NCBI GenBank assembly: GCA_040882505.1
Contig: JBBEBE010000008.1
Location: forward strand, 310,001-374,000
From: JBBEBE01 sp040882505
Lineage (GTDB): Bacteria > Bacteroidota > Rhodothermia > Balneolales > Balneolaceae
Length of the DNA stretch: 64,000 nucleotides
Reading direction: 5' to 3'
The position numbers and the translations under genes are program-made. A model generated the notes under the pieces. It was not told the DNA's origin. It did no database searches and was given only the letters and a program-made list of their open reading frames with translations. Below are positions 25,527 to 34,713 of the stretch, in pieces (within the stretch, counting starts at the first letter, position 1; every line of letters starts with the position of its first letter).

Positions 25527-26143
25527 TTCTGATCATCGACAACTACGATTCGTTTACGTACAACCTTGTCCATATTGTTGCTGGCCAAACGGAGGATTAT
25601 CGGGTGGTTCGAAATGATCATCTGAGTCTGGAAGAGATTCGTCAGCTTCGACCGGACGGAATTCTCATATCTCCGGGTCCGGGAAGACCCGAAGACGCAG
25701 GCATGACACTCGAGGTCATTCGGGAATTGGGCTCGACGGTTCCCTTGTTGGGAGTCTGTCTGGGTCACCAGGCGATCGGACAAGCGTATGGTGCACGTGT
25801 CGTTCATGCACCCGAGTTAATGCACGGAAAGACTTCTCGAATCGAGCATGACGGAAAGGGAGTTTTTCTGAATTCCCCTCAACGTTTTGATGCAACCCGA
25901 TACCATTCACTGGTATTGGAACCGGAAAGCATTCCGGAAGAGTTGCTGGTAACCGCCCGATCGGAGGATGGAGTGATCCAGGGAGTCCGTCACCGCATCC
26001 ACCCCGTAGAGGGGATTCAGTTTCATCCGGAGAGTATTTTGACACTGGCCGGTCCACAATTGGTTGTCAATTGGCTCAAAACGTGTGGCGTGTCGGTTCG
26101 ACCCGTTGAGGGAGCCGGAGATGAAGCGGTTCAAATCAAGTAA
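25523..26143 (+). CDS. trpG: Anthranilate synthase component II (glutamine amidotransferase)
   Basis: A 206-residue class I glutamine amidotransferase that supplies ammonia to TrpE. It shows IDNYDSFTYNL at the N-terminus, SPGPGRPEDAG, the nucleophile Cys in LLGVCLGHQAIGQAYG, and the catalytic His/Glu in IQFHPESILT. The ORF overlaps the trpS stop by four bases (ATGA). TrpG and PabA are alike; the operon context favours TrpG, though it may also serve p-aminobenzoate synthesis, as in some bacteria with a single subunit. Confidence 0.95.
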   Translation: MILIIDNYDSFTYNLVHIVAGQTEDYRVVRNDHLSLEEIRQLRPDGILISPGPGRPEDAGMTLEVIRELGSTVPLLGVCLGHQAIGQAYGARVVHAPELMHGKTSRIEHDGKGVFLNSPQRFDATRYHSLVLEPESIPEELLVTARSEDGVIQGVRHRIHPVEGIQFHPESILTLAGPQLVVNWLKTCGVSVRPVEGAGDEAVQIK

Positions 26144-26146
26144 TCA

Positions 26147-27202
26147 ATGAACGTGACGATGGAACATACATTCAGAGAGTTGTTGGAAACGTTGGCACAG
26201 GGTCGGGATTTGGGTTCCGAACAGGCGGGTTCTGCACTCAAACAGATTGTAAGTGGTCAGGTGAGCAGTGAGGAGGTCGCGGCGTTCCTGATGGGCATGA
26301 GAAGCAAGGGCGAGACGGTGGACGAATTGGTGGAATTTGTCCGTGTCATGCGGGATTCAGTGGTTCCGGTTCGTGTCAATACAAACCAAGCCATTGATCT
26401 CTGCGGGACGGGTGGGGATCGTTCCGGAACGTTCAACATCTCTACGGCTGCGATGTTTGTTGCATCCGGAGCGGGTGTGCCCATTCTCAAACACGGCAAC
26501 AGAAGTGTCTCCAGCAAATGCGGGAGTGCAGATGTTTTGGAAACTCTCGGAGCTGTTGTAACTCTGGGGAAAGAGCATACCGAGGAGCTCTTCCGGCGGA
26601 CCGGCATGGTTTTCATGTTTGCTCCGAATTTTCATCCGGCCATGAAGCATGTGATGCCGGCACGACGTTCAATGCGGATCCGCACGTTTTTTAATATTCT
26701 GGGCCCACTCCTGAACCCGGCCGGTGTACAGCGACAAGTGGTTGGAGCATTCAATGAAGAGACGGCTCGGACCATGGCTGGAATCCTTTCACGACTCGAT
26801 ACCAAACGTGCCATTACGGTTCATGCTCTTGATGGACTGGATGAAGTGAGCATCACCGGACCCTCCCTGCTTTGTCATGTGGAACAAGGGAGAGCCGTTC
26901 GTGAAGAGGTGTTTGAACCGGAATCACTGGGTCTGAAACGAGCAGACATGGCAGAGCTGAAGGGAGGAGACGCTACGGAAAATGCCGCGCTCATTCAGCG
27001 TATCTTGTCGGGTGATGCGACTCGACCCCAGGAGGATATGGTCCTTTTGAACGCTGCATTCGGCATCCATGTCTCCGGTCGTGTCGAGTCGTTGGCCGAA
27101 GGGCTCGAAGCAGCCCGCGAAAGTATTCGGAGTGGCGAGGCCATCCGGGCGTTGGATCAGTTTGTTACAGTGAGTCGGGAACTTTCAACGACGGGATCAT
27201 GA
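26147..27202 (+). CDS. trpD: Anthranilate phosphoribosyltransferase
   Basis: A 351-residue enzyme that joins anthranilate and PRPP. The PRPP loop is LCGTGGDRSGTFNIST (near 84-99), followed by KHGNRSVSSKCGSADVLE and FAPNFHPAMKHV, then RTFFNILGPLLNPA. It follows trpG by three bases and overlaps trpC by four. Start choice is between ATG 26147 and ATG 26159; neither has a strong ribosome-binding motif. Length is close to that of TrpD enzymes without the TrpG fusion. Confidence 0.95.
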   Translation: MNVTMEHTFRELLETLAQGRDLGSEQAGSALKQIVSGQVSSEEVAAFLMGMRSKGETVDELVEFVRVMRDSVVPVRVNTNQAIDLCGTGGDRSGTFNISTAAMFVASGAGVPILKHGNRSVSSKCGSADVLETLGAVVTLGKEHTEELFRRTGMVFMFAPNFHPAMKHVMPARRSMRIRTFFNILGPLLNPAGVQRQVVGAFNEETARTMAGILSRLDTKRAITVHALDGLDEVSITGPSLLCHVEQGRAVREEVFEPESLGLKRADMAELKGGDATENAALIQRILSGDATRPQEDMVLLNAAFGIHVSGRVESLAEGLEAARESIRSGEAIRALDQFVTVSRELSTTGS

Positions 27203-28020
27203 GTACTATTCTGGACCGTATCGTGGAACAGACGCGGGAAGATCTTCAGCGGCGTAAAAAACGGCTGAATTGGAGGGATTTGGATTCGTTCCCGAGGTTT
27301 GAACGTCCCCGTCGCGGGTTTCGAAACGCGCTCATTGGAGAACCCCTTTCTGTGATCGCCGAGATCAAACGAGCATCTCCGTCCCAGGGTGTCATTCGGG
27401 AGCCGTTCGATCCGGTCTCGATTGCCCGTGGCTATGAAAAAGGGGGGGCATCCTGTCTGTCGGTTCTTACGGACGAACCATTTTTCAAGGGGAGTCTTCG
27501 TTATTTGGAACAAGTATCGGATACCGTATCGATCCCGTTGTTGAGAAAAGATTTTTTGGTTGATCCCTGGCAGGTGAAGGAGGCACGAGCTCATGGGGCC
27601 GATGCTGTGTTGGTGATTGCTTCCGTTACATCGGATGCTCTGATCGACGAGCTCCTGGATGCTGCCAGGGAGTTTGAACTGGATGTCCTTGTGGAGTGTT
27701 ACAGTGAGCAGGAGGTCGATCGAATGGACTGGAACCGGGTGAACCTGTTTGGTGTGAACAACCGGGATCTCCATACGTTTGAAGTCGACCTTCACCGAGG
27801 TGTATCGCTGTTGCAACAGGCTCCGAAAGACGTTGTTCGGGTCTCGGAAAGCGGACTCTCGCGAGCAGAGGACCTGGCATGGCTATCGACACAAGGGATC
27901 GATGCGGCGCTGATCGGCGAGTATTTTATGAGAGCAGAAGAGCCCGGAACTGCACTGGAGACCCTGTTGGTGGATATGGAGCATAAACTGGACAGGACAA
28001 ACGACAAACCAAGGCCGTGA
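27199..28020 (+). CDS. trpC: Indole-3-glycerol phosphate synthase
   Basis: A 273-residue TIM-barrel enzyme that closes the indole ring from CdRP. It shows the active-site strand AEIKRASPSQGVI, LSVLTDEPFFKGSL, the catalytic LLRKDFLVDPWQ, and GVNNRDLHTFEVDL, then VSESGLSRAEDL. It is monofunctional, that is not fused to TrpF. The ORF overlaps trpD by four bases and trpF by four bases. Confidence 0.96.
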   Translation: MSTILDRIVEQTREDLQRRKKRLNWRDLDSFPRFERPRRGFRNALIGEPLSVIAEIKRASPSQGVIREPFDPVSIARGYEKGGASCLSVLTDEPFFKGSLRYLEQVSDTVSIPLLRKDFLVDPWQVKEARAHGADAVLVIASVTSDALIDELLDAAREFELDVLVECYSEQEVDRMDWNRVNLFGVNNRDLHTFEVDLHRGVSLLQQAPKDVVRVSESGLSRAEDLAWLSTQGIDAALIGEYFMRAEEPGTALETLLVDMEHKLDRTNDKPRP

Positions 28021-28691
28021 GCATGAATCGCAGACGTACGGAAGTGAAAGTGTGCGGGATTACCTCCCTTGAAGATGCAAGATTTCTTTCGGGTGCCATG
28101 GCCGATTATCTCGGGTTCATTTTTCATGAACCGAGTCCGCGAGCCATCGATCCGGCACGGGCCGGTGCCATTATCAACTGGATCGAGGGTCCGGAGACGG
28201 TGGGTGTGTTTGTGAATCATCCGCTCGATGAACTCAACGAAATTGTTCGTCAATGCGGTCTGGATATGGTACAACTTCACGGAACGGAATCGCCGGATTA
28301 CTGTCATTTGATTGAAAAACCGGTGATCAAAGTGATTCATGTCGAAGACGGGGATACCCCGGACATCCTTGTGGAGCGTGCCGAAATGTACCTTTCGGCC
28401 GTGGATTATCTCATGTTCGATCATCGGATCGGGGAACAATGGGGAGGGACGGGTGAGCCGTTTGATTGGTCACTTTTGTCCCGGGTGAGTCGGGAACGCC
28501 CCATCTTTCTGTCGGGCGGGTTGAATCCGGACAATATTGCCGAGGCCATTCGGGCGGTTCAACCCTTTGCTGTAGATGTGAACAGTGGATTGGAACTGGA
28601 GCCGGGAGTTAAGGATTATGACAAAGTCGATGCATTCTTCGAACAAATGCGTGAGTTGGAGATCCAGTCGGCCGAAGGAGAGAGTGAATGA
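28017..28691 (+). CDS. trpF: Phosphoribosylanthranilate isomerase
   Basis: A 224-residue TIM-barrel isomerase preceding TrpC in the pathway. It begins with VKVCGITSLEDARF (the catalytic Cys), then LGFIFHEPSPRAI, VGVFVNHPLDEL, VQLHGTESPDYC and the phosphate-binding FLSGGLNPDNIAEAI and FAVDVNSGLELEPGVKD. The GTG at 28017 overlaps the trpC stop (GTGA) and ATG 28023 is an alternative two codons later. The gene for the next enzyme, trpB, starts 22 bases downstream. Confidence 0.95.
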   Translation: MSMNRRRTEVKVCGITSLEDARFLSGAMADYLGFIFHEPSPRAIDPARAGAIINWIEGPETVGVFVNHPLDELNEIVRQCGLDMVQLHGTESPDYCHLIEKPVIKVIHVEDGDTPDILVERAEMYLSAVDYLMFDHRIGEQWGGTGEPFDWSLLSRVSRERPIFLSGGLNPDNIAEAIRAVQPFAVDVNSGLELEPGVKDYDKVDAFFEQMRELEIQSAEGESE

Positions 28692-28713
28692 TTGAGTCAA
28701 TTCGAGTCGTAGA

Positions 28714-29931
28714 ATGATGGAGAAAATGATGATCTACAACGCCCCCACAAAACGTGGGTATTTTGGTTCGTTTGGCGGGAAATTTGTCCCGGAAATTTTG
28801 ATTCCGGCTATTGAGGAGCTGGAGAGAGCATGGGTGGAGGCACGGGATGACGAAACGTTCATGAAGGCGTATCACGAGATGCTCCGGGAGTATGTGGGTC
28901 GTCCGACAAGGTTGACCTTTGCCGAACGACTGACCGAGTATTATGGGGGTGCCCGGATATGGCTCAAGCGGGAAGATCTCTGCCATACCGGAGCCCACAA
29001 GATCAACAATGCCATTGGTCAGGTCTTGCTGGCTCGGCGTATGGGAAAAGATCGGATCATTGCCGAGACGGGAGCGGGACAGCACGGTGTGGCAACAGCT
29101 ACGGCATGCGCCCGGTTTGGACTTTCATGCCTGGTGTACATGGGAAGCGAGGATATGGAGCGCCAGAAGCTCAACGTGGATCGCATGCGTCTGCTTGGAG
29201 CCGAGGTTCGATCCGTCGAGAGTGGCTCCAAGACGTTGAAGGATGCGACCAACGAGGCCATTCGTGATTGGGTGACGAATGTGGAGGATACCTTCTACAT
29301 TATCGGGTCGGCCGTCGGCCCGCACCCCTATCCCATGATGGTTCGGGATTTGCAGCGTGTCATTGGTGACGAGACGCGACGACAGATTCTGGAGAAAGAG
29401 GGTCGTCTACCCGATATTTTGTTGGCTTGTGTGGGGGGTGGATCCAATGCAATCGGTCTTTTCTACCCGTTTCTCGATGATGTCGATGTGAAAATGATCG
29501 GAATCGAGGCGGCCGGATTGGGTGCAGATACCGATCAAACGGCAGCAACCATTACAAGAGGTCGTCCGGGTGTGTTGCACGGAACATTGAGTCTACTTCT
29601 GCAGGATAGCGAGGGTCAAGTGCAGCTCGCGCATTCGATCAGTGCCGGTCTGGACTATCCGGGAATCGGACCGGAGCATGCGCATCTTCATGATACCGGT
29701 CGCGTCTCGTATTACGGTGTAACCGACGATGATGCGATGAAGGCCGTGGAAAGAGTGAGCAGACTGGAGGGGATCATTCCGGCCATCGAGAGTTCTCATG
29801 CATTGGCGTGGCTTGAACAACTGATGCCCGAGACGACTACGGATCAAATTGTGGTGGTGAATCTCTCCGGGCGTGGCGACAAGGATATGACAACCATTTC
29901 AAACCATATGAAGGAAGGCGGAATCGGATGA
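28714..29931 (+). CDS. trpB: Tryptophan synthase beta subunit
   Basis: A 405-residue PLP enzyme that joins indole and serine. Conserved regions: RGYFGSFGGKFVPE, the PLP lysine in EDLCHTGAHKINNAIGQ, AETGAGQHGVATA, and the phosphate site CVGGGSNAIG. Several in-frame ATGs stand at the start (28714, 28717, 28726, 28729). GGAG at 28719-28722 lies six bases before 28729, which would give MIYNAPTKRGYFG; I keep the earliest. It overlaps trpA by four bases. Confidence 0.96.
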   Translation: MMEKMMIYNAPTKRGYFGSFGGKFVPEILIPAIEELERAWVEARDDETFMKAYHEMLREYVGRPTRLTFAERLTEYYGGARIWLKREDLCHTGAHKINNAIGQVLLARRMGKDRIIAETGAGQHGVATATACARFGLSCLVYMGSEDMERQKLNVDRMRLLGAEVRSVESGSKTLKDATNEAIRDWVTNVEDTFYIIGSAVGPHPYPMMVRDLQRVIGDETRRQILEKEGRLPDILLACVGGGSNAIGLFYPFLDDVDVKMIGIEAAGLGADTDQTAATITRGRPGVLHGTLSLLLQDSEGQVQLAHSISAGLDYPGIGPEHAHLHDTGRVSYYGVTDDDAMKAVERVSRLEGIIPAIESSHALAWLEQLMPETTTDQIVVVNLSGRGDKDMTTISNHMKEGGIG

Positions 29932-30725
29932 ATCGAATTGAAGCGTTGTTTGCAAACAGAGAGAATGGAGAGAAGGTCATGTCTCTCTTTCTGACAGCCG
30001 GCTATCCAACTACGAATGATACGGCGTCTCTGGTGTTGGGTTGTGAAGCTGCCGGTGCAGATTTGATTGAATTGGGGATTCCGTTCAGCGATCCGTTGGC
30101 CGACGGCCCCACCATTCAATATTCGAGCACGGAGGCGATTCGTCAGGGGATCACGATGGAGAAAATCTTTTCCATTGTCGAGGAGATTCGTGCTTCGTCC
30201 GACATTCCACTCGTGTTGATGGGTTACATCAATCCAATTCTGTCGTATGGCGTTTCTTCGTTCTGCAAACGTGCAGCCGAAGCGGGAGTGGATGGTCTGA
30301 TTTTGCCCGACATCACACTTGAAGAGGCAGCGTTGATTGAAGAGGAAGCCCGCAGGAATGGATTGGCTCAAATTCATCTGGTTGCACCCAATACATCGGA
30401 TGAACGGATGAGGGAGATCGATCGGCGTTCCAGTGGATTCGTATATTGCGTATCGGTAACCGGAGTTACAGGTGCACGGGATGGCGATGAAGTGGCCCGT
30501 TCTGTTGAAAAATTCATTGATCGCGTGAATACGCATGTGACCCGAAACCCCAAAATGGTCGGGTTTGGTATCAAGAATCATGAAGATGCACAACGGATTG
30601 CTGCCCGGGCAGATGGATTTATTGTCGGAAGCGCATTGATTGAAACGATTCGAAACACGTGGCCCGAAAATGGGTGGGAAGAGGAGTTGTTTGATTTTGT
30701 GCGCCGTCTCAAGCAAGGGACATAA
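29928..30725 (+). CDS. trpA: Tryptophan synthase alpha subunit
   Basis: A 265-residue TIM barrel that splits indole-3-glycerol phosphate and channels indole to TrpB. The catalytic Glu/Asp motif is LIELGIPFSDPLADGP, followed by LMGYINPILSYG, DGLILPDITLEEA and the phosphate-binding VGFGIKNHEDAQ and FIVGSALIE. It is the last trp gene. A DUF4837 lipoprotein gene follows after 27 bases without a terminator, so it may be in the same transcript. Confidence 0.96.
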   Translation: MNRIEALFANRENGEKVMSLFLTAGYPTTNDTASLVLGCEAAGADLIELGIPFSDPLADGPTIQYSSTEAIRQGITMEKIFSIVEEIRASSDIPLVLMGYINPILSYGVSSFCKRAAEAGVDGLILPDITLEEAALIEEEARRNGLAQIHLVAPNTSDERMREIDRRSSGFVYCVSVTGVTGARDGDEVARSVEKFIDRVNTHVTRNPKMVGFGIKNHEDAQRIAARADGFIVGSALIETIRNTWPENGWEEELFDFVRRLKQGT

Positions 30726-30752
30726 ACGGGAATCACGGAACCGGAGATCAAT

Positions 30753-31895
30753 ATGACAGACGAAACAAGGACTCGAACAGGTCGGATGAATCGATGGATT
30801 GCTGTGGGATGTCTGCTTCTGTTTGCAGGATGGCTGTCTGCTTGCGGTGGAGATTATCGTCAGAAAGCGATTGGGGACAACGATCAGATTGTGGTGGTGG
30901 TCGACTCGTCACGAATGACCTCGAATGCCGTCGAAGCCATTCACGAAGTATTCGGATCCTCTATCGAGACACTTCCGGGACGGGGAGAGTCCCTCTATCG
31001 TCTTCAGATGCGAGATTTCAGAACTCAGGACGAGCTGGAGATCATTCAGAAGTTCAAGAATATTATTCTGGTTGGACCGATTGACGATGAGACCAACTCC
31101 TCGTCCCTGATTCGGGCGCTGCTTAGTGATGAAGTGGAGCAGAGTGTTCGTTCCGGTGATCGTTTCGCCTTTCCTCTTCGGAATCATTGGTATCGGGATC
31201 AGTGGACACTCATTCTGACAGGTACGGATGATCGAACCATGGCAGAGCGAATTCGACAATCGGCGGATCGATTGGTGGATGATGCCTTGCAGACAGAGTT
31301 TCGGAGGTGGGAGGAAGATGTTTATGAAAGCTATGAACAGACAGCCATCTCGGACTCCCTCATGTCACGATATGGGTGGAGTGTTCGAATGCAACACGAC
31401 TATGTACAGACTGTGGATACACTCCAGGTGGTCTCGTTCCGTCGGTCACTGGCCGAGAATGACCGCTGGATGTGGGGGTGGTGGATGGACAGTGTCGATA
31501 ATCCCGATTTTGTCACACCGGACTGGATCAATGCAACTCGTGATTCGGTCATGGAGCGTTATGTACAGGGAACCCGGGAGGGATCGTACATCACGACGGA
31601 GTATCGACGTCCGGTTGTGACGGAGCAACTGGAAGATACGGGACGACTGACTGGATGGGAGACACTGGGTACCTGGCGGATGACCGGGGATTTCATGGGA
31701 GGGCCCTTTGTCAATTTTACATGGTATGATCCCGAATCCGAACGACTGTTCATGATCGAATACGGTCAGTTTGCTCCGAGTGTCGCCAAGCGTCGTTTTG
31801 TTCAGCAGTTTCGGGCCATGGGCCGTACGTTTCGTGCAGACTCTACGTTTGGCGTGAGTGACTATCCGGAATCGTATATCCGATCTCAACCCTGA
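30753..31895 (+). CDS. DUF4837 family lipoprotein, Trp-rich
   Basis: A 380-residue protein of DUF4837, a family typical of Bacteroidota-related genomes and of unknown function. The signal segment ends in LSAC, so it should be a lipoprotein. The N-terminal half shows the family start (IVVVVDSS) and a KFKNIILVGPID strand. The second half has TWYDPESERLFMIEYGQFAP. Fourteen of 380 residues are Trp (3.7%), including WMWGWW. GGAGAT upstream supports ATG 30753. It is 27 bases after trpA with no terminator, then bioF follows after 28 bases, so it bridges the trp and bio genes. Surface or periplasmic location is expected. Confidence 0.78.
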   Translation: MTDETRTRTGRMNRWIAVGCLLLFAGWLSACGGDYRQKAIGDNDQIVVVVDSSRMTSNAVEAIHEVFGSSIETLPGRGESLYRLQMRDFRTQDELEIIQKFKNIILVGPIDDETNSSSLIRALLSDEVEQSVRSGDRFAFPLRNHWYRDQWTLILTGTDDRTMAERIRQSADRLVDDALQTEFRRWEEDVYESYEQTAISDSLMSRYGWSVRMQHDYVQTVDTLQVVSFRRSLAENDRWMWGWWMDSVDNPDFVTPDWINATRDSVMERYVQGTREGSYITTEYRRPVVTEQLEDTGRLTGWETLGTWRMTGDFMGGPFVNFTWYDPESERLFMIEYGQFAPSVAKRRFVQQFRAMGRTFRADSTFGVSDYPESYIRSQP

Positions 31896-31923
31896 GACGA
31901 CCGCCTGAAAGGCACTTCCTGTC

Positions 31924-33096
31924 ATGAAGAATGAATCGGGACCCGATCCCAGTCCTTATCCAGACCGTTTGAAGGAGCGAGAGTCGCAAGGACTTCTGCG
32001 CTCGATTGTCCCGGTTCGGCCCGGTCGTGACAAACTTCATATCATGGCTGATGGATCGGATTTTGTCAATCTCTGCAGCAATGACTATCTGAATCTGTCC
32101 TCCCATCCGGCAGTCAAAAAACAAGCTGTCCGGATGATCGATCGGTACGGGACCGGAGCGGCTTCGTCCCGTTTGGTTTCCGGGTCGCTACCGTGCCATC
32201 ACGAGCTAGAAGAGGCCCTCGCATCCTTTACCGACCGGGAATCGGCGCTTCTGTTTGTGAGTGGATTTCAGGCAAATTTAACGCTGTTGCCGGCGTTGGC
32301 GGGTCGGGGAGACTGGATTGTAGCCGACAAGGCCGTTCACCGTTCTCTGGTCGAGGGGGGGCAGCTGAGTCGGGCAACCTTTCGTCGCTTCCGGCACAAC
32401 GATGTCGAACATCTGGAGACACTGTTGAGTCGGTATCAGTCAAGTTCGAACGGTGTTTGTTGGGTGGTCGTGGAATCTGTCTATTCCATGGATGGGGATC
32501 AGGCTCCGCTTGAGGAGGTGATTCGGGTTGCGCGCAACCATGGTGCCCGCATCTTGGTGGACGATGCTCACGCATTCGGTCTGTTTGGGAACAGAGGCGA
32601 GGGGTTGGCTTCCATGTACCCGGAGGTCGATATTATTGTTGGTACGTGCGGGAAGACGTTGGGCAGCTCGGGTGCGTTTGTGCTCCTTTCGTCCGAACTC
32701 CGGCAATGGTTGATCAACCACTGTCCGGGTGTCATCTATTCGACAGGGCCGTCTCCTGCAGTTACAGGAGCCACATTGGCGGCTCTGGAGCTCTTGCCGG
32801 ATCTGAATGAACAGAGGGCATCGGTACTTCATCAAGCAAACCAGCTTCGACGCCGATTGGCAGACGCCGGGCTGAATACCGGAAATTCGACGTCACAGAT
32901 CATTCCGATTCTTCTTTCGGACAGCGAGGAGGCTCTTGAATGGAGCCGAACGGCAGCCGAAAACGGGTTTTATATTCAAGCCATTCGTCCTCCGACGGTC
33001 CGCCAACCAAGGTTGCGTCTTACGGTTTGTGATGGAATCCTGACCGAAGAGTGGGACCGTTTTACAACCTTGATGGAACAGATTCATGGAAAATGA
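31924..33096 (+). CDS. bioF: 8-amino-7-oxononanoate synthase
   Basis: A 390-residue PLP-dependent alpha-oxoamine synthase that condenses pimeloyl-ACP with alanine in biotin synthesis. It shows NLCSNDYLNLSSHP, GTGAASSRLVSGS, VESVYSMDGDQAPL, the DDAHAFGLFG pocket and the PLP lysine in GTCGKTLGSSGAF. Length is typical. It overlaps the esterase gene by 11 bases. First gene of the bio cluster bioF-esterase-bioC-bioD-bioA; there is no BirA-type operator directly upstream. Confidence 0.94.
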   Translation: MKNESGPDPSPYPDRLKERESQGLLRSIVPVRPGRDKLHIMADGSDFVNLCSNDYLNLSSHPAVKKQAVRMIDRYGTGAASSRLVSGSLPCHHELEEALASFTDRESALLFVSGFQANLTLLPALAGRGDWIVADKAVHRSLVEGGQLSRATFRRFRHNDVEHLETLLSRYQSSSNGVCWVVVESVYSMDGDQAPLEEVIRVARNHGARILVDDAHAFGLFGNRGEGLASMYPEVDIIVGTCGKTLGSSGAFVLLSSELRQWLINHCPGVIYSTGPSPAVTGATLAALELLPDLNEQRASVLHQANQLRRRLADAGLNTGNSTSQIIPILLSDSEEALEWSRTAAENGFYIQAIRPPTVRQPRLRLTVCDGILTEEWDRFTTLMEQIHGK

Positions 33097-33775
33097 GTGG
33101 ATCACGTGTCACGGTTGGGGGTTGAATGCCACACTATTTGATCATTGGGAAGCACATCTGCCAGAGGGAGTTTCCATCAACCATTGTGATCGCGGGTACA
33201 CGGCTCGACCACATACGGCTCGATTCTCACCGGACGCCAAATGGCGTGTACTCTGGGTACACTCCTTCGGTCTGCACTGGTGTCCAAAAGAGTTGATTCG
33301 GGAAGCCGATCATCTGGTTATTCTGTCCGGCTTTTGGCGGTTTCACCCGCGTAATCCCGAGCAAGGGCGACTCTCGCGTCGTGGCGTGATGTTGATGCGT
33401 CGACAATTGGTATCCGATCCCAAGCGGCTATTGGAGACATTTTGCCAACGGGTCTACGAGCCGGCCACATTTTGCGGCCTTGAACGGGATCGACTCAATC
33501 AAGATCTTTTGCTTCGTGATTTGGATCGGCTCGGAGAGGTGGAGTTTGATGATGCAGACATTCGGCATGTTCCGGACATAACGGTCATTAGTGGAGAGGC
33601 CGATCGGATCCTGCAGCCGGATTGCAGAGACGAATTGCTTGAGATGTTGCCCCTGGATACACGTTGGATCGTCTTTCGGACAGAAGGGCACGCAGCCGGG
33701 ATCACAAACCCGGAATCTCTTTTTTACTATTTGAATCAATCGGCCTCGGGGGCCGGACTTCGGAATGAAGAATGA
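33086..33775 (+). CDS. Pimeloyl-ACP methyl ester esterase, BioH/BioG-like
   Basis: A 229-residue alpha/beta hydrolase. Position between bioF and bioC, with overlaps on both sides (11 bases each), is the classical place of the esterase (BioH, BioG or BioV) that removes the methyl group added by BioC. The oxyanion motif CHGWG is at about 8-12. The likely nucleophile is Ser in WVHSFGLH, where the usual first Gly of GxSxG is Val. The acid may be in SGEADRI, and the catalytic His in TEGHAAG. Identity is inferred from place and fold; it is not a close match to classical E. coli BioH in my memory. Confidence 0.72.
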   Translation: MENEWITCHGWGLNATLFDHWEAHLPEGVSINHCDRGYTARPHTARFSPDAKWRVLWVHSFGLHWCPKELIREADHLVILSGFWRFHPRNPEQGRLSRRGVMLMRRQLVSDPKRLLETFCQRVYEPATFCGLERDRLNQDLLLRDLDRLGEVEFDDADIRHVPDITVISGEADRILQPDCRDELLEMLPLDTRWIVFRTEGHAAGITNPESLFYYLNQSASGAGLRNEE

Positions 33776-34685
33776 AGCCGGGAGCAATGGGCTCGAGAGT
33801 ATGCGTGATCGACAATCTGAAGTAGAGCGCCGCTTTTCGTCTCGATCGAAGAGCTATCAGGATGCGGCTCGTGTTCAGAGAGAATCGTCGGATCGCATGG
33901 CGCGTTCCATTGACCCGTGGAAAGAGTCCCTGCCACCGGGCCCCGTATTGGAGATTGGTGCAGGAACCGGCTTGTTTACACGACATTTGGATCGCCTGTT
34001 TCCGAATCGTGAGCTATGGATTACCGACCTTTCACAATCGATGCTGGATGAGGCTTTCAACGAGGTGGGTTTTGATTTCAAGGTCCCTTCGCATCGGACG
34101 TTCAGGATTCATAATGCCGAGGATGGATGGTTCGACCCGACCGATCTTCAGGGGTCTCCGTCAGCGGACCTACGACCGTTCAGGCCGGATTCTGGGGAGT
34201 CTCCCCGGATGGCGTGGGATCGTCCCGGTCCTTGGTCACTCATTTCGGGGAATTTCGTTGCACAGTGGTTTCAGGATCCATCTGATACGCTCTCTCGTTT
34301 GGCGACGGGGATCCAGCCCGGGGGTGTCCTTTTGATGGCGATGCCGGGATCAGACTCCTTTCCGGAATGGAAAGAGCGGTGTCGTGAAGCGGGGATCCCG
34401 TTTACTGGCAATCCACTTCCGGACACCGAACGACTGGTGATTCAGTGTTCGAATGGCCCGTTTCAAGTGGACTACTATGAGGAACCATTCAAAACGACGT
34501 ACACATCGGCTCTTCACTTTTTTCAGGAGCTGCGGGCGGTGGGAGCGACGACCGCCTTGACAGGTGCCCGGCTCTCCACGGGAGAGTTCAGAAATTTGGT
34601 ACGAATGTGGGATGCTTCGGTCACACCTGCACCGGTACAAGTGACCTGGCACCTTCTTTTTTTGGCGATCCGACGGGATATATAA
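33765..34685 (+). CDS. bioC: Malonyl-ACP O-methyltransferase
   Basis: A 306-residue SAM methyltransferase. The N-terminal QSEVERRFSSRSKSYQDAARVQ is the typical BioC helix. Motif I is LEIGAGTGLFTRHL (about 62-75), then DLSQSMLDEAF, and LISGNFVAQWFQDP. BioC methylates the free carboxyl of malonyl-ACP so the fatty-acid enzymes can extend it to pimeloyl-ACP methyl ester. The insert of about 40 residues between SAM strands (DPTDLQGSPSADLR) is longer than in E. coli. It overlaps the esterase gene. Confidence 0.85.
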   Translation: MKNEAGSNGLESMRDRQSEVERRFSSRSKSYQDAARVQRESSDRMARSIDPWKESLPPGPVLEIGAGTGLFTRHLDRLFPNRELWITDLSQSMLDEAFNEVGFDFKVPSHRTFRIHNAEDGWFDPTDLQGSPSADLRPFRPDSGESPRMAWDRPGPWSLISGNFVAQWFQDPSDTLSRLATGIQPGGVLLMAMPGSDSFPEWKERCREAGIPFTGNPLPDTERLVIQCSNGPFQVDYYEEPFKTTYTSALHFFQELRAVGATTALTGARLSTGEFRNLVRMWDASVTPAPVQVTWHLLFLAIRRDI

Positions 34686-34713
34686 GTGAACCAATAAAGG
34701 GTATAGACAGACA

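Noticed and set aside
31896..31923. BirA-type biotin operator before bioF
   Set aside because: The interval is only 28 bases and holds no TTGTAAAC/GTTTACAA-like dyad.
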